Source: Arcobacteraceae bacterium
Lineage (GTDB): Bacteria; Campylobacterota; Campylobacteria; Campylobacterales; Arcobacteraceae
Direction: 5' to 3'
Assembly (NCBI GenBank): GCA_023138835.1
Contig: JAGLOP010000018.1
Location: 1-40,903, forward strand
DNA length: 40,903 nucleotides
The notes under the pieces are model-generated. The model made no database searches. It saw nothing but the letters and a program-made list of their open reading frames with translations, and had not been told where the DNA came from. Both the position numbers and the translations under genes were made by a program. Shown piece after piece: positions 25,909 to 34,672 of the stretch. How positions within the stretch are numbered: the first letter of the stretch is position 1; each line of letters starts with the position of its first letter.

Positions 25909-27570
25909 ATGAATCAAGTGTTAGCATTAAAATATAGACCAAAAAAATTCCAAGATTTAATTGGTCAAGATACTATCTCAACAACTTTATCTCTAGCACT
26001 TGATTCAAAACGACTTTCACATGCTTATCTTTTCTCTGGTCTTCGTGGAAGTGGAAAAACTTCGACTGCTAGAATTATGGCTAAGGCTTTAGTCTGTGAA
26101 AATGGTCCCACTTCAAATCCTTGTGATATATGTGCTAACTGTTTAAGTGCAAATGAATACAAACATCTTGATATTATAGAGATGGATGCAGCATCAAATC
26201 GTGGTATTGATGATATTAAAGACTTAATCGAGCATACAAAATACAAGCCGTCAAGTGCCAGATATAAAGTATTTATCATTGATGAGGTTCATATGCTTAC
26301 AACACAAGCGTTTAATGCACTTCTTAAAACACTTGAAGAACCGCCTCCATTTGTAAAGTTTATTTTAGCAACTACAGACCCTTTAAAATTACCTGCTACT
26401 ATTTTAAGTCGTACTCAACATTTTAGATTTAAAAGAATTCCAAATAAAGATGTGATTCATCATCTTATACATATTTTAAATTTAGAAAATATATCATTTG
26501 AAAATGAAGCTTTAGATATTTTAACCAGAAGCGGGCAGGGAAGTTTAAGAGATACATTAACGCTCCTTGACCAAGCAATTATATTTTCAAAAGGAACTAT
26601 TACAACATCAGCTGTTACAGATATGATGGGGATGATTGATCCGATATTTATGCAAAGACTTTTTGATACTCTTTTGGCAAAAGAGGATACAGGTAAATTT
26701 TTGGAAGAATTAGAAAGTTATGATGCGGGGCAGGTTATTGATGAGATGACAATATTTTTAAAATATAAAATGTTGGCAAATGACCCAAAATTTGACACTT
26801 TCTTATATGATAGATTTTTTAGAATTTTAGGAGATGCGAAACAATTGTTATCTATAAACAGTGATGCAGGGTTTGTACTCATTTTAACAATGTCAAAAAT
26901 GTTAGAAGCTACAAAACTAAAAACTATAGATGAGGTTATTGCTGAGGTTCAAAATATGAAAGTTGAGATACAACCAAAGGTCGTAGTTCAAGCCCCTGTT
27001 CAACCCGCTCCTGTAATTCAACCGCAAGTTGAATCAGTAGTAACAACTGACGAAAAGGTACCACAAAATGAGATACCGCAAGAACCGGTTCAAGTTGAAC
27101 AACCGATTGCCAAAATATCGGAAAATTTATATCCGAGAGTTATATCATTGGTTTACGAAAGAAGTCATGATTTAGGTGAGTGTTTTGAGAATAGTTTTAC
27201 ATTATCATCTTATGAGAATAATAAACTTCTTATTAACAGTACCGCACAAGGTAGTTGTCGAACACAATTATTTAAACATATTATGTTTTTAAAAGATTGT
27301 ATGAGAGAAGTTTATGGGGAAGATACAGACATAGATTTCCAAAAAATTGAAAAAAAGGAAAATCCCCAGCTAAAGGAAGAAGTGCAGTCACCGGAGATAA
27401 ACAGTGGTTCTATGATAGAGGATATCGAAATGAATGATTACTCAACACCACAACCAGCTTTAGCACAAAAAGAAGTTAGAATGACTGATGTTTTAAATTC
27501 ACCTATGGTACAAAAAGCAATTGAGTTGTTTCAGCCTGAAACTCCCCTTAGAGTTAATAATAAAAGTTAA
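25909..27570 (+). CDS. dnaX: DNA polymerase III subunit gamma/tau
   Basis: DnaX is the clamp-loader motor that also ties polymerases together. The 553-residue protein has Walker A GLRGSGKTST (44-53) and a zinc module with Cys63, 72, 75 and 78. DEVHML lies at 125-130, and the sensor region TTDPLKLPATILSRTQHF contains the SRT (SRC-type) motif. A Pro/Gln/Val-rich linker around residues 345-400 precedes the C-terminal tau-like domain. AAGGAAATAAA lies just before the ATG. An A-AAA-AAG heptamer occurs in the correct phase at 27351-27357; a -1 shift there would end at 27437 and give about 509 residues. It is the last gene of the rho-murI-dnaX operon. Confidence 0.97.
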   Translation: MNQVLALKYRPKKFQDLIGQDTISTTLSLALDSKRLSHAYLFSGLRGSGKTSTARIMAKALVCENGPTSNPCDICANCLSANEYKHLDIIEMDAASNRGIDDIKDLIEHTKYKPSSARYKVFIIDEVHMLTTQAFNALLKTLEEPPPFVKFILATTDPLKLPATILSRTQHFRFKRIPNKDVIHHLIHILNLENISFENEALDILTRSGQGSLRDTLTLLDQAIIFSKGTITTSAVTDMMGMIDPIFMQRLFDTLLAKEDTGKFLEELESYDAGQVIDEMTIFLKYKMLANDPKFDTFLYDRFFRILGDAKQLLSINSDAGFVLILTMSKMLEATKLKTIDEVIAEVQNMKVEIQPKVVVQAPVQPAPVIQPQVESVVTTDEKVPQNEIPQEPVQVEQPIAKISENLYPRVISLVYERSHDLGECFENSFTLSSYENNKLLINSTAQGSCRTQLFKHIMFLKDCMREVYGEDTDIDFQKIEKKENPQLKEEVQSPEINSGSMIEDIEMNDYSTPQPALAQKEVRMTDVLNSPMVQKAIELFQPETPLRVNNKS

Positions 27571-27584
27571 TTAACTCTAATTTA
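27548..27584. terminator. Hairpin between convergent dnaX and lnt
   Basis: A perfect 11-bp stem, TTAGAGTTAAT (27548-27558) / ATTAACTCTAA (27570-27580), has an 11-base loop and spans both stop codons. The following T-run is poor, so it may act as a bidirectional barrier or mRNA-end stabiliser rather than a strong terminator. Confidence 0.5.
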
Positions 27585-28860
27585 TAATCTTATTTTCGCT
27601 CATATTAGTAACACTAAATATTTTAACATTGTACTTTTTAGAATAATATTTTAAAAGTAATTTTTGTAATGTTGGTTGGATTGATGGTACAAACCAAGCA
27701 TTATTTGAAGTTGCTATCATATAGTTACTATTCAAATTCTCAAATATTTTATCAGTAGTTGCTTCATAACAAATTGCATTTCTAAACTTTACACCTTTGA
27801 TGACAAAATCAGTTGCATTTGATGATGCTTTATAATCTTGTGCACCATTATAAAAAGTGTTGTTTATTATATCTCTTAACATTTGCGGTAAGGGTACAGC
27901 TTCCCCAAATGGTATTAAAACAACTTTATGCGCTATAAGCATTTTGCCATTTTCAAAAAGATATGTTGAATTATGATAAAAACCATCTTTGCTATGTAAA
28001 CTTCCTGTAATAATAGAAATTTGTTCTGATTTCTTTTTTAATTTTGACACCATTAACTCATTTTTATTTAATACAAGTGGAAATGCAGTTTCAGGAAGAA
28101 TTATGAGGTCGTCTTTATTTTTAATACCTTTATCTATGGCTTTAAAGTTTTGATTGATAATTGAGGTTAAATATTGTTTATCCCATTTATTTTCTTGAGA
28201 TATATTTATAGTTGCTAATGATATTTTTAAATTTGGTAATTTTATCTCTTGTGATTGAAAATTTAAAGTAAAGACCAAAGGGATAATTGCTAAATACTTT
28301 TTATAGTTTTGCAGTTTTATTATCAAAACAATACTGATTAAAATTAAAGCAAAATCAAGTTTTGAAGTTCCGAGTAAACTATTTATAAATGGAAGTTCAA
28401 GTTGCAGCCAATTAAATCCAAAAGGGTAAATAAAAGTGAGAATAAAAAAATAAACAGCCCTAAAATATAAATTATTTACAACACCGCCAATATAAAATAA
28501 CAACCCATAAATCAGACCGATTCCCAATAAAATAAAAGGTATTAAATAATTTAAATCATAATAAACAAAACTATATCCAATCCACCAAAACCAGATAATA
28601 CTTATTAAAAATCCACTAAAAAACAATTCTTTTTTATTAATAGTTAATAATAAATAAAAACTCAAAAGAGCAAGAATAGTATTTAATAATTCATTTGATA
28701 AGTTAAAGTATTCTAAGTATATAAAGCTGGAGAATAAAATTGCTGTTAATATTGATTTTAGTAAACTAAGTAAATTTGCGTTAATATTTAAAATTTGCAG
28801 TTCCTTAGTTAATATAAAATCAGGTTTAACAAAGTATTTGAACCTGATTTCTACCTTCAT
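27577..28860 (-). CDS. lnt: Apolipoprotein N-acyltransferase, short Campylobacterota form
   Basis: Lnt adds the third acyl chain to lipoproteins in the inner membrane. Several membrane helices occupy the first half (for example the FIYLEYF and IIWFWWIGYSFVYY stretches). The nitrilase-like catalytic domain follows, with LPETAFPL (catalytic Glu), HKVVLIPFGEAVPLPQ (Lys region) and NAICYEATT (catalytic Cys). SNNAWFVPSIQPTLQKLLLKYY closely resembles the Helicobacter enzyme as I remember it (about 425 residues), and the protein ends soon after. ATG at 28860 (427 residues) overlaps the upstream cyclase gene by 35 bases and lacks a ribosome site. An AUU codon at 28794 has AAGGA 7 bases upstream and fits the expected N-terminus better. 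The start is therefore uncertain. Confidence 0.92.
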   Translation of the reverse strand: MKVEIRFKYFVKPDFILTKELQILNINANLLSLLKSILTAILFSSFIYLEYFNLSNELLNTILALLSFYLLLTINKKELFFSGFLISIIWFWWIGYSFVYYDLNYLIPFILLGIGLIYGLLFYIGGVVNNLYFRAVYFFILTFIYPFGFNWLQLELPFINSLLGTSKLDFALILISIVLIIKLQNYKKYLAIIPLVFTLNFQSQEIKLPNLKISLATINISQENKWDKQYLTSIINQNFKAIDKGIKNKDDLIILPETAFPLVLNKNELMVSKLKKKSEQISIITGSLHSKDGFYHNSTYLFENGKMLIAHKVVLIPFGEAVPLPQMLRDIINNTFYNGAQDYKASSNATDFVIKGVKFRNAICYEATTDKIFENLNSNYMIATSNNAWFVPSIQPTLQKLLLKYYSKKYNVKIFSVTNMSENKIIN

Positions 28861-30718
28861 CTTTTGCTTTGTAAAGACCCTGGTCAGCTCTCTCAACCGT
28901 TTGCATTATATCCTCTTCATTATTTAAATAAAATGTAGCACCAAAACTACATGTGATATGTTCAACTTTATCAAAATGTTCTTTTTCAATCTTTAGGCGT
29001 ATATGTTCAAGAACTGTTTTAAACGACTCTATTGTGTTTATTTTCATCAGTATAATAAACTCTTCTCCACCCCATCTAATAAGATAATCATCTTTTCTTA
29101 TTGACTTTTGGATAGTTTTAACTACTTGGACTAAAACATCATCACCACAACCATGTCCATAAGTATCATTGACCTTTTTAAAATGATCAATATCACATAA
29201 AACAACCCCTAACTTTTCAGGAGTAGATTTTTTAATATGCAAGTGAATCATACGGTCAAAAAACTCTCGATTGTATGCCCCTGTTAATTTATCATGAGTA
29301 ACTTTATACTCTAGCTTAATTTGTTCTATCATTGTATCTGTTATATCACTAAAAGTAACAAGATACTCTCCAGTTTCAAATTCACTGAAAGATACTCTAA
29401 AAGCATATATTTCAAAATGCTTATCCATCATAGCAACAATTTGGTCTTTCTCAGAAACTTTTCTAAGTGCGTCTATCCAATTCTTTCCTTCTTCTACTTT
29501 CCCCAAATGGAAATAATTGTTATTGTCTATAAATCTATCGCATATACATTTATGACGTATTACAAAATCACGTAAATCTTTAAACCCAAAAAAGTCCAGC
29601 ATAGTTTGATTTGCCATATGGATACTATTGGCACTGGTTAAAATAGTGATGTTGCTTTGTGTATCAAATAGTTTTTGCAGCTTATTATTAAATCGTTTTA
29701 AATCATCTTTTTGTATATTAAGTTCTTCTGTTAAACTATTGATATTTCTTTCTTTTTGTTTAATAATAATATAAGCACTTGCCAAAAAAATAATCCCAAC
29801 AAAAGCAAGGACAATTGAAAGTATTTTTACGGCACTGTTCATTATTGAATATTCTAATGTGATATTACTTAAAAATACAAAGTATCCAAGATCTTTTCCT
29901 GATACATCCGTAAGGGCAGATCGTGAGACATAAAAACTATCATCACCAATAGAGATATCACTATTAAGTAAGTCGCCTTTAATAATAGAATTTATTTCCG
30001 TTGGAACAAGAGCAGTATTATAAACAATATAGTAATCATCAGTTTTAGCCATCTTGTTTAGCCGCTCTTTAACATACTGTGGAGAGTTGGCAAATATATC
30101 TTTTTTTGTTGCCATATATATCTCTGTCTCTAAAAGTTTAGACAGTGTACCAAGAATCTTATCTATCTCTTTGCCTAATTCAATATACCCAATAAGTTCT
30201 CCATTGACTATCCATGGTTTAACAACACGCAAGGTGTAGTTCTTTTTAATGCCAAATTCTAGACCGTAAAAAAGAGCTTGTCTCTTTTGAGCTTCTTTAA
30301 AAGTGGTTCTATTAGCAAAATCTCCGTCTCTTTTATAATCATGAACCCGTAATAAAATAGTACCATCGGTTTTCATAAAATACATATGAGTCAAATTTAA
30401 ACTCTTATTCATGCTTTTAAAAGTTTTTTCTATATTTTTATAAATCTCTTTTTTATTTAAATTTCTAAGTCCCTGCTCAACTAATGTGTTTTCTTGAATA
30501 AAATTTATAGACTCACTAAGTATATCTGCATCATAATCAACATGATCTTTTAAAGATATCTCAAATTGTGTTGGTATAACAGATTTATATTCATAAATAG
30601 CCTGCTTTTGAAAATATATAACCATAATAATCGTAATAATAGACATAAATGAAGTAACTAAAACCAAGGGAATATATAAATTTAAACGATAAATAAAACT
30701 TTCTTCTTCTTTTTCCAT
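28826..30718 (-). CDS. Membrane diguanylate cyclase with Cache and PAS domains
   Basis: It makes cyclic di-GMP. ATG at 30718 has AAGGA 7 bases upstream and is preferred over an in-frame TTG at 30733, giving 630 residues. A membrane helix lies near residues 17-37. A periplasmic double-Cache region (MYFMKTDGTILLRVHD; NGELIGYIELGKEID) follows, then a second helix near 300-320 and a PAS-like domain. The GGDEF domain carries the active signature RWGGEEF near residue 548. RKDD just before it fits the RxxD inhibitory site, so product inhibition is expected. Lnt overlaps or abuts its end. The neighbouring signalling genes suggest local environmental sensing, but the ligand is unknown. Confidence 0.93.
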   Translation of the reverse strand: MEKEEESFIYRLNLYIPLVLVTSFMSIITIIMVIYFQKQAIYEYKSVIPTQFEISLKDHVDYDADILSESINFIQENTLVEQGLRNLNKKEIYKNIEKTFKSMNKSLNLTHMYFMKTDGTILLRVHDYKRDGDFANRTTFKEAQKRQALFYGLEFGIKKNYTLRVVKPWIVNGELIGYIELGKEIDKILGTLSKLLETEIYMATKKDIFANSPQYVKERLNKMAKTDDYYIVYNTALVPTEINSIIKGDLLNSDISIGDDSFYVSRSALTDVSGKDLGYFVFLSNITLEYSIMNSAVKILSIVLAFVGIIFLASAYIIIKQKERNINSLTEELNIQKDDLKRFNNKLQKLFDTQSNITILTSANSIHMANQTMLDFFGFKDLRDFVIRHKCICDRFIDNNNYFHLGKVEEGKNWIDALRKVSEKDQIVAMMDKHFEIYAFRVSFSEFETGEYLVTFSDITDTMIEQIKLEYKVTHDKLTGAYNREFFDRMIHLHIKKSTPEKLGVVLCDIDHFKKVNDTYGHGCGDDVLVQVVKTIQKSIRKDDYLIRWGGEEFIILMKINTIESFKTVLEHIRLKIEKEHFDKVEHITCSFGATFYLNNEEDIMQTVERADQGLYKAKDEGRNQVQILC

Positions 30719-30761
30719 AATATAATCCTTCAAGTTATATTATACAATAAAATCCTAAAAC

Positions 30762-31355
30762 TTAAACTAGTTCTAACTCTGTATCACTAATAGTATTATA
30801 TTTGATATTATGTTGATTTAGTAGACTAATTATGTCTAAAAATTCTAATACATATTTATTCTTGTCATACTTGTTTATGACAGTAATTGTTTTAGTTGTT
30901 TGATTATATGTAAAATATAAAAATCTTTCAATAATTTTAGGTAAAAATCTTTCAATATTTTTAGGAGAAGTAAATTCTATATATTGACATTCTTTACTAT
31001 CGAATTCTTTTATAGTTTTATATAAATCATGAGGATGAAAAGGTTTTAATAATCTTTTTCTATTGTGATGAATAATGCAAAACTCACAACCTTGTAACTC
31101 ACTACATTTTAATTCTTCACCTAGTGTTATTGTTTTTTGATGTGAATTTATTTTTAATATTTCTTCCAAAAGTTTTTTATTGTTTTCTTCACAAAAATCT
31201 ATGATAACAAAGTCAATCTTATTTTTTTTGTATTGTTCTAATCCCTCATCAATATTAAATACTTCAAATATTTTCCAGTTTGGTTCAATACTTTTAGTGA
31301 GATGATTTAATAACATTGAAGCATTTACATCAATATCCATTAGTAATATATTCAA
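30762..31355 (-). CDS. Receiver-domain-like protein without a recognised output domain
   Basis: The 197-residue protein starts at a TTG (31355) with AGGA 7 bases upstream; that start gives the full first strand MNILLMDIDV. The receiver features are an acidic pair (Asp7/Asp9), a phospho-acceptor candidate in VIIDFCEEN, and a Lys in LLKPFHPHDL. Four Cys, including GCEFC, lie in the middle and could bind metal or form a disulfide. The C-terminal 80 residues match no output domain I know. It lies just upstream of the cyclase gene (43-base gap) and may act with it. Function by family is phospho-signalling; the rest is open. Confidence 0.75.
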   Translation of the reverse strand: MNILLMDIDVNASMLLNHLTKSIEPNWKIFEVFNIDEGLEQYKKNKIDFVIIDFCEENNKKLLEEILKINSHQKTITLGEELKCSELQGCEFCIIHHNRKRLLKPFHPHDLYKTIKEFDSKECQYIEFTSPKNIERFLPKIIERFLYFTYNQTTKTITVINKYDKNKYVLEFLDIISLLNQHNIKYNTISDTELELV

Positions 31356-31499
31356 TATTTATCCTAATTTTTAGATTTCCTGATAATTGTATCATAGTAG
31401 AGTATTATAATAGTCTCAATATAATATAAATTAAAACTCAAAAAAATTATGTTAGTAGTTGCCGATTTTTTGCCGAGTAAATTTTTAAAGATTTTATAT

Positions 31500-32666
31500 T
31501 TATTGAGATTTAAAATTTATTGTAAATATTGCTCCATCTTTAATGTTTTTTACTTCTATAGTTCCATTATATTTTTCAATTATTTGTTTTGTCATATATA
31601 AACCAATACCCGTTCCCTTGCCCTCAGCTTTTGAAGTTACATTAGCTTTAAATATATCATCTATTATATATTCTGGAATTCCACCTGCATTATCTTGAAT
31701 TTCTAATTGTTTAGAAATATTATCACTGTTTGTGGTAATTATAATTTTTTTATGTTTGATATTGTTTTCATTGAATGCATCTTTTGAATTATTTGCAATA
31801 TTTAAAATTATATGTTTAAATTCGTTCTCTATACCATCTATAATAAAATCACTTTTAATATTTACTTCAATTTCAATTTTATTTTTTATAAAATCATCAT
31901 GTATCAAAACTAAAATACTATCTATACTATCTTTAATATTAAACGGATGTGTCTCTTTATTTGGTCTAAAAAAACTTCTAAATTCATTTAAAGTATTTGT
32001 AATATGATTAACTTGATTGAACACTTTCGTTTGAAACTTATTAATATATGCCTTATTAATATTACCATCTTCAAAATCATAACCTATCATATCAGTATGT
32101 ATTTTAATTATATTTATAGGCTGCTTCCATTGATGCGCAACTGCATCAATCATCTCGCCCATTGCCGCCAGTTTTGATTGTTGAATTAGTACTTTTTCAC
32201 TTGCTCTTCGTTTAAAAATTTCATCTTCTACTTTTTTTTCTAAATGATTTCTATATTGATATAATTCTTCTTTATCTTGTAATTTTTCTATCACTTTTTG
32301 CAATACACTTGTAAACTGTTTTATCTCTACTGGTTTTAAAATATATCCATCTACTCCCAATTTAATTACATCAATAAAATGTTTTGTATCTGCTGATATA
32401 ATAAGTATAGTAATATGTTTGCTTATCTTTCTAATCTTTGTAATCATCTCTAAGCCATCCATATTTGGCATATCAATACCTGTAATAATTAAATCATATT
32501 TATTATCCATAAACTGATTTAATCCATCAATACCATCTGTTGCTGTATCTATTTTATTGAAAAATATACTAAATATGCCAAGAGTATCTTCCCTAAGGTC
32601 AGAATTATCTTCTACATATAAAACCCTAACTGTTTGACTAAATTCTACTAAATCTTCTAGCTCCAC
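31500..32666 (-). CDS. Receiver-histidine kinase hybrid with a degenerate receiver
   Basis: GTG at 32666 has AAGGAG upstream, giving 388 residues. The N-terminal receiver keeps the acidic pair (VEDN, 19-20), the switch Ser91 and the Lys-Pro at 111-112. At the phospho-acceptor position the sequence is IITGIDMPNMDG, so Gly63 replaces Asp. A coiled helix leads to the H-box AHQWKQPINII (His178), N-box NIANNSKDAF and G-boxes DNAGGIP and GTGIGLYM. The kinase looks active while the receiver cannot be phosphorylated in the normal way. It is divergent from the next kinase, 147 bases away, and no membrane segment is present, so it is cytoplasmic. Confidence 0.92.
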   Translation of the reverse strand: MELEDLVEFSQTVRVLYVEDNSDLREDTLGIFSIFFNKIDTATDGIDGLNQFMDNKYDLIITGIDMPNMDGLEMITKIRKISKHITILIISADTKHFIDVIKLGVDGYILKPVEIKQFTSVLQKVIEKLQDKEELYQYRNHLEKKVEDEIFKRRASEKVLIQQSKLAAMGEMIDAVAHQWKQPINIIKIHTDMIGYDFEDGNINKAYINKFQTKVFNQVNHITNTLNEFRSFFRPNKETHPFNIKDSIDSILVLIHDDFIKNKIEIEVNIKSDFIIDGIENEFKHIILNIANNSKDAFNENNIKHKKIIITTNSDNISKQLEIQDNAGGIPEYIIDDIFKANVTSKAEGKGTGIGLYMTKQIIEKYNGTIEVKNIKDGAIFTINFKSQ

Positions 32667-32778
32667 ATTGCTCCTTCAAATAGTTTTATTATGAATTGTA
32701 TCTAGTTTGAGGTTTTAGATAGATTTTATAAAATAAATAGTGATATATTTAAAAACCAAACTTTATGGGGTACAGTGC

Positions 32779-32784
32779 TATAAT
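32779..32784 (+). promoter_or_regulatory. -10 box for the sensor kinase gene
   Basis: TATAAT preceded by AGTGC lies 29 bases before the start codon at 32814, in the divergent gap between two kinases. Confidence 0.55.
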
Positions 32785-32813
32785 GCTACAAATATTATAC
32801 TTAAGGCTTATAT

Positions 32814-34664
32814 ATGAAATTAAAAATAATTATGATATTAATTTTTATACTTACTTATAGTATCTTTTTTTATTCAAGCACTCAAACTAAAAATGAAAGA
32901 ATAGAATTTGATTTAAATAAACAAATCAAAGATTTAGAAACTCACTATAATCTAACAATGAATTATTTTCTTATAGATGTAAAAAGTATTAGAAACAATA
33001 TATCTAATAAGAAAAAAGCAATTGAATTATTTTCACAAGCACAAAATGCAACCAAAGAACAAAAAAAGATTTTAAGAGATAAATTATATAAAATGTTAAA
33101 ATCAATGTATGGAAGAATGCATTCAAGAGGAGTACTACAGTGGCAATTTGTATTTCCAAATAATGTATCTTTTTTAAGAATGCATAAACCAAGTAAATAT
33201 GGAGATGATTTAACTGATATAAGATATAGTTTAAAAACTTCTAATAAAACCAAACAAACAGTTATTGGATTTGAACAAGGTAGAACCACACACGCTTTTA
33301 GATATACATTTCCTTTTTATGACAAACAAGGTAATCATTTAGGAGCTATGGAGATATCATTGTCATCAAATGCTTTACAAGATAAGCTTTTAAATGTGAA
33401 TAAAATACATTCACATTTTTTAGTAGATAAAAATATTTTTGAAGTTAAAGCTTGGGAAACAAAAAATTTAATGACAAAATATATTCCTAGCATTGAGCAT
33501 AAAGATTATATGTTTGCCTTAACTGAAGATTCACATACAGATAAATTAAAGAATATGGAGAGAAATGTAATATCTAAATTAAGAAACAAAATAGATAATG
33601 GAATATTATCAAAGAAACCTTTTGCTGTATATTCTGAATATAAAGATATTATGAAAGTAATTACTTTTTTACCTATTGAAAATACACAAGAAAAAGAGAT
33701 TGTAGCTTATGTTGTTTCTTATATTGATAGTAATAATATCTATAATATTTGCAAAGATTATAAGAACTCAAATATCATTGTCTTTTTTGGATTGTTATTA
33801 TTATTTTATTTTATTTATAAAAACCTAAATAACAAAAAAGAGCTTGAAATTGAAGTTAGAAAGAAAACATTTGACTTAAAGGATTTAAATGAAAATTTAG
33901 AACAAAAAATTATTATAGAAGTTGAAAAAAATAAACACATTCAAGAGCAACTTTTTAAATCAGAAAAACTAGCAAGTATGGGAGATATGATAGGTAATAT
34001 TGCCCATCAATGGAGACAACCATTATCTGTAATATCAACAGGTGCTACAGGTATGAAGATGCAAAAAGAATTTGACACACTTTCCGATAAACAATTTATG
34101 GAAACTTGTGACATTATAAATAACAATGCTCAATATTTATCAAAAACAATAGATGATTTTAGAAACTTTATAAAAGGAGATAGAACTAAGACTATATTTA
34201 ATTTAAAAGACACTATTGAGAGTTTCTTAGATTTAGTAAGAGGCTCAATTAAAAATAATCATATAAATATAATATTAGACTTACAAGAAGATATAAAAAT
34301 AGATGGATATGGAAATGAACTAATTCAATGTTTAATTAATATTTTTAATAATGCAAAAGATGTATTAAAAGAAAAAGTAGAAGATAATAGATTGATTTTC
34401 ATATCAACTTCTATAAAAGAAGATAAAGCAATTATAAAAATTAAAGATAGTGGTGGTGGAATACCAAAAGACATTATAAGTAAAGTATTTGAACCATATT
34501 TTACAACCAAGCACAAATCACAGGGAACAGGGTTAGGGCTTCATATGACTTATAACTTAATAGCAGATGGTATGCATGGAACTATTGAAGCTAATAATGT
34601 TGAGTATGAGTATAAGGATCAAAGTTATACTGGAGCTGAATTTACGATAACCTTACCCATATAA
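32814..34664 (+). CDS. Cache-domain sensor histidine kinase
   Basis: The 616-residue protein has a membrane helix at residues 4-22. A periplasmic double-Cache region follows (LQWQFVFPNNVSFLRMH, then FPFYDKQGNHLGAMEISLS). A second helix, IIVFFGLLLLFYFIY, lies around 320-340, then a long coiled coil (KKTFDLKDLNENLEQKI). The kinase core is complete: H-box AHQWRQPLSVIST (His398), N-box NIFNNAKDVL, and G-boxes DSGGGIP and GTGLGLHMT. The periplasmic part resembles that of the GGDEF protein at 28826-30718, so both may sense related signals. No DNA-binding partner is adjacent; the receiver-type proteins on the other strand are candidates. Confidence 0.94.
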   Translation: MKLKIIMILIFILTYSIFFYSSTQTKNERIEFDLNKQIKDLETHYNLTMNYFLIDVKSIRNNISNKKKAIELFSQAQNATKEQKKILRDKLYKMLKSMYGRMHSRGVLQWQFVFPNNVSFLRMHKPSKYGDDLTDIRYSLKTSNKTKQTVIGFEQGRTTHAFRYTFPFYDKQGNHLGAMEISLSSNALQDKLLNVNKIHSHFLVDKNIFEVKAWETKNLMTKYIPSIEHKDYMFALTEDSHTDKLKNMERNVISKLRNKIDNGILSKKPFAVYSEYKDIMKVITFLPIENTQEKEIVAYVVSYIDSNNIYNICKDYKNSNIIVFFGLLLLFYFIYKNLNNKKELEIEVRKKTFDLKDLNENLEQKIIIEVEKNKHIQEQLFKSEKLASMGDMIGNIAHQWRQPLSVISTGATGMKMQKEFDTLSDKQFMETCDIINNNAQYLSKTIDDFRNFIKGDRTKTIFNLKDTIESFLDLVRGSIKNNHINIILDLQEDIKIDGYGNELIQCLINIFNNAKDVLKEKVEDNRLIFISTSIKEDKAIIKIKDSGGGIPKDIISKVFEPYFTTKHKSQGTGLGLHMTYNLIADGMHGTIEANNVEYEYKDQSYTGAEFTITLPI

Positions 34665-34672
34665 TAATTATA

